From contig NHZP01000001.1 in assembly GCA_003313425.1 (NCBI GenBank), positions 1,302,001-1,366,000 of the forward strand: a stretch of 64,000 nucleotides of DNA. The letters are read 5' to 3'. The position numbers and the translations under genes were made by a program. Below the pieces are notes generated by a model. That model had not been told where the DNA came from. It worked only from the letters and a program-made list of their open reading frames with translations, and made no database searches. The DNA comes from Pseudopyrenochaeta lycopersici (Eukaryota; Ascomycota; Dothideomycetes; Pleosporales; Pseudopyrenochaetaceae). Shown here piece by piece: positions 57,245-64,000 of the stretch (position 1 is its first letter; each line of letters begins with the position of its first letter).

Positions 57245-57743
57245 TCCTCTCAGCGAAGACTTTTTTGTATATGTTTGCATAGCTTTCTTGTTGATACCTA
57301 GGCGTCCAAAACATGGTTATGAGGACTGTTATGAATGGGGGGAAATGACTTGGAAGCAAAATGCATATGTCGCACAAACCTGGGTGGCTTCTCGAAGGTT
57401 TCCAGCCGTGGTTTTGGTGGTGATCACTCGTATTTCCCCGCGTAATCTGGCAGGCGGCAGTGATTGGCCGCGGTTTCAACGTCAGCCGTGCTGGACCCTA
57501 GGACGAGTCCAGAGCGCAGGCAGTGTGACAGATTACGGGGGTCGCGACAGCAGGATCCGAAATCTGCGGCGCATCTCATACGCATCTTCACGATCGTACC
57601 TGCGTCGGTCAATGTTGAAGCATTCCCTGACGCATCCTCCCGCACGAGCCCTGACACAAGGGTGCTCCTGAGCAGCGGAAACTGGGTCCTTCGGCCAAAT
57701 CGCCAAGCCGACTAAAACCAATCAGGTGGACGCGGCGGACAGC
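57245..57743. promoter_or_regulatory. Intergenic between CoA transferase and transporter genes
   Basis: A 499-base gap. A 170-codon frame starting inside the CoA transferase gene crosses it in a different register and is not credible. Confidence 0.4.
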
Positions 57744-59644
57744 ATGACTTCAGACATTGTTGAAAGATGGCTGTCCCTGGACACCGCTACTGAACAACCA
57801 GGGCCTCTTCTCAGCCCAGGCAATGAGTTCCCGCTGAGGACTCTCCCCTCGCTTCCATCCGACTCCAGTCTATCCGAACGCAGCGAAGACGGCCCGCCCG
57901 TCCCTCGCCCAACCAACATCGCGAAGCTCATCCACCCCCCGACTCCTACCATGACGGATGAGCAGACGGCTGCCCGACGACGCTCCTCCTCCCTCGCCGG
58001 CGCCACCGCCCCTCCCAAGAAAGACCCACAAAAACATAGGAGACGACGCTCCGACCACATTGCCGAAGAAGGGGAAGAGTACTCGTCGGGTGCAGAGCGC
58101 TCCGACTCTGAATCACGGAGCGACAGCACCGACTTTGAGCTTGACGACATGAGCGCCGACGGCCTCGAGGACGACGAGGAGACGGGGCTCACCAAGAGAG
58201 ACCGGCGGAGAAGGAGGCGGAGAAAGCGGAGGAACACATTGCTGGACCAGCGTGTCGTGCCCGAGGACACCTACACCAAGGAGGAAAAGAAGCTGGCAGA
58301 CCAGAACCTGATCAAGTCCATGTTGGTCAATGGCGTGCTGATAGGGCTATGGTAAGACGTGTGGGCCCGCTTCGGATGACCGTGACAGCTGATACGCGCC
58401 AGGTACTTGTTCTCCATATCCATATCCGTGTACAACAAGTGGATGTTCAAGGAAGAGAAGGGCGATGGAGAGACGAAGAACATCTTCCCCTTCCCGCTCT
58501 TCACCACATGTCTCCACATGATTGTCCAGTTCTCGCTGGCATCGCTCGTACTGTTCCTGGTGCCCTCGTTCCGCCCACGACACGACTCCCTGAACCCACA
58601 TGCTCCTGGAACGCGTGTAGAGCCGATAGACCCAAAGAAGCCGCTGATGACCAAGTGGTTCTATTTCTCAAGAATCGGGCCCTGTGGTGCGGCAACGGGC
58701 ATGGACATTGGGCTGGGCAATACGAGCTTGAAGTTCATCTCATTGACCTTCTTCAGTGGGTGCTCCATCCCCTCTGCACTATGGATCATAGCTAACCCTG
58801 AGCAGCAATGTGCAAATCGTCTGCACTCGGCTTCGTTCTCATTTTCGCCTTCCTCTTCCGTCTCGAACAACCGTCGTGGAGACTCGTCTTCATTATCCTG
58901 ATCATGACCGTCGGCGTCGTCATGATGGTAGCGGGAGAAGCCGCGTTCCACGCCCTCGGCTTCATACTCGTCATGGTCTCAGCGTGCTCGTCCGGATTCC
59001 GTTGGTCCTTGACGCAAATCCTGCTGCTGCGCAATCCCGCAACCGCCAATCCGTTTTCCTCGATTTTCTTCCTTGCACCAGTCATGTTTTTCAGCATCTT
59101 ACTTCTCGCGATACCCGTGGAAGGCTTCCCCGCGCTGGCAGAAGGCCTCTCACATCTTTTCGAAACCAAAGGCACGGCTCTTGGCGTTGGCATCCTGTTG
59201 TTTCCAGGTGTTCTGGCCTTCCTTATGACATCTTCTGAGTTCGCTCTGCTGAAGCGTACTTCGGTTGTCACACTGAGTATTTGCGGCATCTTCAAGGAGG
59301 TGGTTACGATTGGCACTGCCAATCTCGTTTTCAACGACCCGCTTACCCCGATCAATCTGACTGGACTTGTTGTCACGATTGGAAGCATCGCGGCGTACAA
59401 TTACATGAAGATCAAGAAGATGCGAGAAGAAGCTCGCATGAATGCGCATCTACAAAATCAGGAGGAGTACGCGCCCTTGAGGATGGCTGATCCAGATAGG
59501 GATAGAAGAGGAAGTGTTGTCTATGCCCCTAGCAGAGGCGTGGTCAGAAGCAGCCTGCAGCTTGCACCTGGTATTAGCGGACCTCCGGCAGTTGACAGCC
59601 CATCGAGAGCGAGCCCGGTGAAGAGACCAGAAAATTTGGATTAG
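57744..59644 (+). CDS. Triose-phosphate-transporter/SLC35-type membrane transporter with long N-terminal tail
   Basis: Solute carrier of the TPT domain superfamily, close in layout to SLC35C2 and yeast Ymd8, probably in Golgi or ER membranes. Exons 57744-58351, 58403-58755 and 58806-59644 give 599 residues. Residues 1-190 are hydrophilic with SP sites, an acidic stretch (DDMSADGLEDDEETG) and a very basic run (KRDRRRRRRRKRRN). The membrane part starts NGVLIGLWYLFSISISVYNK, the family's NKW signature, and includes ATGMDIGLGNTSLKFISLTF and TMCKSSALGFVLIFAFLF, both diagnostic. RWSLTQILL and TSVVTLSICGIFKEV are later family blocks. Substrate cannot be told from sequence. The C-terminal 80 residues are cytosolic and charged. 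Confidence 0.9.
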
Positions 59645-60339
59645 TGGAGATTGAGGCATCTTCTAGACTCTGTGATCAACAGCGTACATAATCGGCGCGA
59701 TGTCATTTATCTTTTTTGCATTATTGGAGTTTTGAGGGACCATCTGCTTTGGATGAGGCGAGTGCGTCGCCATGGGACATATACCCTTTTTTTTCCAGAC
59801 TGAGATACATGGATTACAACTACTTCACTCCTTTCCATCATTTCCTTGCGTGTAAATCCACGAATAAACTCAGGCAGCGGGTTTAACCGAACACTTTGCA
59901 ATAGAATCATCATGTTCGATTTAGTGCATATTGAAGTGAAATAGCCGGATACCGTTACCAAATGCATCATCTAAGTATGATCATCGTGGACCCGTGGAGC
60001 CTTGGGGGGTTTCTTGGCTCGTGGCAACCGCATACGGCAATAACCGTCCCGGCAAGTGCACTACAAAGACCACATGTCTTCAAGTCCGACTTGGGCCATT
60101 GCCTTCTCACATAAGAGCTAATCTTATTATTTCTTGTGTTCGGTTCGGCAATAAGCGTGCTTCGCCTCGTTTTGGTGTCACTCAACCGGGTGCCGTGCTG
60201 TTTCAAGAACGGCCGAAACTCCGACGGTTGTACTGAGCCTCACGTTCATGTACAACGGCGCCCGCGTGCACATTTCTCCCACTCTAAGACACAGCCAACA
60301 TCGTCGTCAACCGCGACATCACGTCGCTTTTCATTCGCC
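59645..60339. promoter_or_regulatory. Upstream region of the FKBP-STIMATE gene
   Basis: A 695-base gap. The final 40 bases before the ATG are CA/TC rich, as in fungal leaders. No gene seen. Confidence 0.4.
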
Positions 60340-61996
60340 ATGCGGGCCCTCACACCCCTCCTGGCGCTGCCGCTGGCCCTCTTACCCTCGCTCGCTGCCG
60401 CGCAGACGCTTGACATTCAAGTCACCCGGCCCGTCGAGTGCACGCGCAAGTCGCAGAAGGGCGACAAGCTCTCGATGATGTACAAGGGTACTCTACAAAG
60501 TGATGGTAGCCAGTTTGACTCTAGCTATGACCGCGGCACGCCATTCGAATTCACGCTGGGCAAGGGACAAGTCATCAAGGGATGGGACCAGGGCTTGCTG
60601 GACATGTGTATTGGCGAGGCGAGGAAGTTGACGATTCCGCCGAACCTGGCATATGGAAATTTTGCCAATGGGGGGATCCCCGCGGGCTCGACCTTGAGTA
60701 TGGTTACACCAGCGCTCATTTCTTAACATGCAGACTAACGCTCTTTGCAGTCTTTGAGACTGAACTTATGGGCATCGCTGGTGTCAAGGCGGAACCACCG
60801 CCTGCCAGACCGACTGTCGCGCTGTCAAACGCGTCACCAGACGTCGCCGAGGCACCACCTGACTTGCCTTCATCCATACCATCCCCAGCCGAAGCCGCGC
60901 CTGCAACACCCTCGCCTGCGAAACCTGTACCAGCAACTCCCGCAGCGCCTGCTTCGAATCCCACCAAGGCAGCGACCGCTCAAGGCACCCCGATGGACGG
61001 TGAGGGCGGCAATGGCGAGTGTAATCTACTCGGCGACTTTGCTCTGTTAGTACAGGGCGCGCTTGGATTGCTTGCCGTTTCATCATTGGCAGTCAAGAGA
61101 ATGAGAGAGTCTCCACGAAGGCCGCTTAAGATTTGGTTCTTCGATGTCTCTAAGCAGGTCTTTGGCTCGGTTTTGCTGCATCTGGCCAACATTTTGATGT
61201 CCATGCTCTCGTCTGGTAAATTCGATGTGGCAGCGACGACCAACTCGACACCGCATTATGCTGGAACAGATGAGAAGGGCGATCAGCCAAATCCTTGCTC
61301 CTTCTATTTGCTGAACCTGGCTATTGATGTAAGGCACCATCCCCACTGTCCCACTGACTACGATTCTAACAGTCCCAGACTACCATCGGTATCCCAATCC
61401 TCGTTCTTCTCCTCAAAATCCTTCACCGCGCCTTCTCCCTCACACCCCTCGCCAACCCCCCAGAGTCGATCCGCAGCGGCAACTACGGCCACCCACCTCG
61501 CGCAACATGGTGGCTCAAGCAATCCATAATCTACTTCCTCGGCCTAATCGGTATGAAGCTCTGCGTGCTCGCTATTTTCGCTTTCCTTCCATGGATCGCA
61601 TGGATTGGCGACTGGGCACTTCGCTGGACAGAGGGCAACACCGCTGTGCAGATTGCGTTTGTCATGTTCATTTTCCCATTGATCATGAATGCGCTGCAGT
61701 ACTGGATCATCGACAACTTTATCAAGGACCCCGGTCATGGCGACGATGGAAGGTATGTCATCGCCGCTGGCGAGGACAGTGATGATGAGACGGATGACGA
61801 GTGGCTTGAGCGCCAGAGACACAGGAGAGAGGCGGGAATTGACGCCGATGGTGATAGCGATGACGAAGACGCTGCTACTGACCCGCTTAAGGAGGCAAAT
61901 CCCACAGCGGTACCGGCCAGGAAGAATAGCCCAAGGGATGGAGATTATAATCCTGCGGTTGACGGTGTGGGACCGGGTAAGTCTCGAAGAGAGTAA
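60340..61996 (+). CDS. ER-type FKBP prolyl isomerase fused to a STIMATE/TMEM110-type membrane protein
   Basis: Exons 60340-60697, 60751-61328 and 61379-61996 give one 517-residue frame. Residues 1-21 are a signal peptide ([20 protein letters not shown]). Residues 22-130 are an FKBP domain: [40 protein letters not shown] and [18 protein letters not shown] are the active-site motifs, closing with [10 protein letters not shown] Pro/Ala-rich linker (131-200) follows. From Met201 the chain is a complete STIMATE-type protein: [77 protein letters not shown] and [15 protein letters not shown], about five spans, then an acidic tail. [10 protein letters not shown] after span 1 predicts a lumenal FKBP. 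Separate translation from Met201 remains possible. Confidence 0.85.
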
Positions 61997-62456
61997 CTTG
62001 GTGTTGTGTTGTTGTTCAAGTACTTGGGTTCAGTTTGTCGGCGCTTTCTTATTACGGATATGTTACATTATTGACAGCGGGCGCCGCTTGTACAAAGAAA
62101 CAATGAGCGTTTACGTTTTTATATCAAGTCACTTTTTGCCTTTCCAACCCATCCTGCCGCATGTTGTTACTAACCTTCACAAGAACGTAAATGGACAGTT
62201 TTTCAAGAGGTTCAATAAAGTAATCTTGCCTACGATACTTGTACTCATCGAAATTCCAAAATCTGACGTCTTAAAACCATATCGCACCCTAGCACTGCAC
62301 GATAAATCTACTGTTACGCCAATGATGCGCGCCCGCGACGCAGGGAATATGCCAAGCAGGTCCATACAACGTCTAACCCAGGGAAGACGCCAGCCTATGC
62401 CCAAAAAAACCCCAATGCACAAAAAGGAAAATATTGGTGAAGACTACAGGTTTTCA
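61997..62456. other. Convergent intergenic
   Basis: A 460-base gap between the convergent fusion gene and the MO25 gene. No gene seen. Confidence 0.5.
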
Positions 62457-63806
62457 TCATGCTGCTGCTGCCGCCGGCGGAGCAACTGGTGTAAGAGGCA
62501 ACTGCTCGATTTGGCGAATCAGGAAACTCTTCTCGTCGATGAATTGCTCGTCCTCTGTACGGTCCTCGAGGAACGAAGGCAAGAAGCGTAGGAGCTTTTC
62601 GCGGTTGCTGATGAGAATGCGCTGCACGGCGTGGGATTTGTTCGGGTTCGCGACGAAGACCTGTTCGTATCAGTATGTACAGTTCGCAACGTGCTGGCTT
62701 GGAAACTCACCTTGAACACGTGGAAACCCTCGTAGTTGATCATCTTCCTGTCGTCCCGTAGCAGCTTCATGATGATCTTGAGATGCTCGCCCGAGTCCAC
62801 GTATTGTGTCATAACATTGTAGTTTGCCCTGTCGAGTAAGATCTCGCCTAGAAGCTTGATCGACTGCCGCTTTGTCACGTAGCTCTCCGACTGGATCAGC
62901 ATTGTGTTGTACTTTGTGAAGAACATTTCAAAGTTGGTTTGCAAGAATGTAGCCACCAATGGCTTGTGTTTGGTCAGGATTTCCTAATGGTTTGTTAGTC
63001 AGGGTTGTTTGGGTTGCGTGAGCCACATGGCGTACCCTGAATGTATTGAATGCGTCCGCGCTGACTTCGAAGGCGCCTTTGTCTATCCATCCGAAAAACT
63101 TCCAGAAGACACCATTGCCAGTGGATGGCATGTCTGGGTTGACGCTTCCGAGGTCAACCGACTTCCCATCCTCCGTGGGTTCGTCGTATAATAGCAGCGC
63201 AGCGATTGCATCATATTTGAGCGCCTCTCGCAGTATACCGCCACATGGCATGGCGCTCTCCCGCCTGTCGTAGCCTCTGCATAACGCTATTATGATATCC
63301 GGCCGATACTGTACAACGTGCTGCAGCACTTGCGGGTCTGATGCTCCTGCTGGTTTGTAGCGGAACGCCGTCGAGAAGATGACTTGGGCATCCTTTCGCG
63401 ATTCGAATGGCAGTTTGTGGATGTTGACTGCCAGAACATAAAGTAGGTCCTCGTTAAGAATGTGTGTAAGGAGCTGAAATACGGATTCTGGGTTGACTTC
63501 GGTGTCTATACGTCTGTTAGCACATGTGACAGCGCTCTATGGGAGTTGGACAAGCCATTGTAAGGGAATATAGAATGTGAACAGTACCGGGTGTGCCCTG
63601 AAGCCTAATTTTCATCTGCTGCAGGTCCAGAGCAAGGCCCTCCTCCAGCTACCAAAGTCAGTCATGCAGCTAACAGTCTTGCGGCGGGGCTGCCGTCGAA
63701 CCTTGGGGTTGGGCTTGTCTTCTTGACTGAGCCGGATCGCGAGCTCTTTGATTCCACGAGTGAGCTCAATATTATTCTTCTGCTTGTTCCGAAATAAGAA
63801 AGCCAT
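62457..63806 (-). CDS. HYM1: MO25/Hym1-type scaffold protein
   Basis: Armadillo-like scaffold that binds and activates GC-kinases in the RAM/MOR polarity network, needed for cell separation and hyphal morphogenesis. Exons 63806-63702, 63648-63588, 63505-63036, 62983-62711 and 62660-62457 give 370 residues. It starts MAFLFRNKQKNNIELTRGIK; family motifs are VNPESVFQLLTHILNEDLLY, LPFESRKDAQVIFSTAFRY, REALKYDAIAALLLYDEP, ADAFNTFREILTKHKPLVA, NFEMFFTKYNTMLIQSESYV and MINYEGFHVFKVFVANPNK. Length is close to the 330-350 residue norm, with a short Ala-rich C-terminal tail. The first intron has an unusual GTTCGA donor but the junction KPNPK/LEEGLALDL keeps frame. Complete within the window. Confidence 0.93.
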
Positions 63807-64000
63807 GTTGAGCGGGAGGAGAAAGCCTCCAGAGCGGAAATCGAGGTGGGATGTTGGTGAAGATGTGAGGGGCTGCAACTTGCAGCCAGGGCCAGACAAG
63901 TTCTATTTGGACGGCGACGACATGCAGGCTACTAGAAGTGATTTATGTCTGCGGGGCAGCGGCGTGGTAATTTTGTGCAAGGGGTAAATGTGGTTTGTTG
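63807..64000. promoter_or_regulatory. Upstream region of the MO25 gene
   Basis: The last 194 bases of the window hold the leader and proximal promoter; no other feature seen. Confidence 0.4.

Noticed and set aside
1..64000. Bacterial-type systems, CRISPR arrays or operons
   Set aside because: The gene structures are spliced and eukaryotic throughout; no spaced direct-repeat array was seen.

Overview
This window is nuclear DNA of a filamentous ascomycete. The genes carry many short introns (about 50-90 bases, GTRNGT donors, CTAAC/CTGAC branch sites, YAG acceptors). The gene set (Skn7, HET-domain and 2EXR proteins, a patatin, a GH131 enzyme) is typical of Pezizomycotina. I infer a Dothideomycete, probably Pleosporales, but nothing here fixes a genus. 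All multi-exon models were spliced by eye; each spliced length is a whole number of codons and the joined reading frames make sense.

The left part (1-24.6 kb) is gene dense. It holds SKN7 (cut by the left edge), head to head with a mitochondrial Prx5-type peroxiredoxin; a formamidase; a UsgS-like membrane protein, divergent from an Inp1-like peroxisome inheritance protein; a small unknown gene; and a patatin-like phospholipase convergent with a HET-domain protein. Three minus-strand housekeeping genes follow: a ketopantoate-reductase-like enzyme, ribosomal protein eL42 and the inner nuclear membrane protein Src1/Heh1.

The middle (24.6-55.6 kb) is mostly gene poor and looks accessory. It holds a GH131 glucanase, two 2EXR/F-box-like proteins, unknown proteins, a secreted small protein, a large Ser/Pro-rich putative regulator, a truncated HET gene, a degenerate secreted Hsp70-like protein, a secreted zincin-like protein, and repeat debris: a probable LTR, a MITE-like element and a minisatellite.

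The right part (55.6-64 kb) is core metabolism and signalling: succinyl-CoA:3-ketoacid CoA transferase, a triose-phosphate-transporter/SLC35-type membrane protein, an ER FKBP prolyl isomerase joined in frame to a STIMATE/TMEM110-type multi-span membrane protein, and the MO25/Hym1 scaffold.

The most unusual object is the FKBP-STIMATE fusion (60340-61996). Also notable are a 17-nt micro-exon in SKN7, an SRC1 intron whose retention would remove the second membrane span (parallel to yeast SRC1), and the patatin/HET convergent pair. I saw no convincing tRNA, rRNA or CRISPR array.
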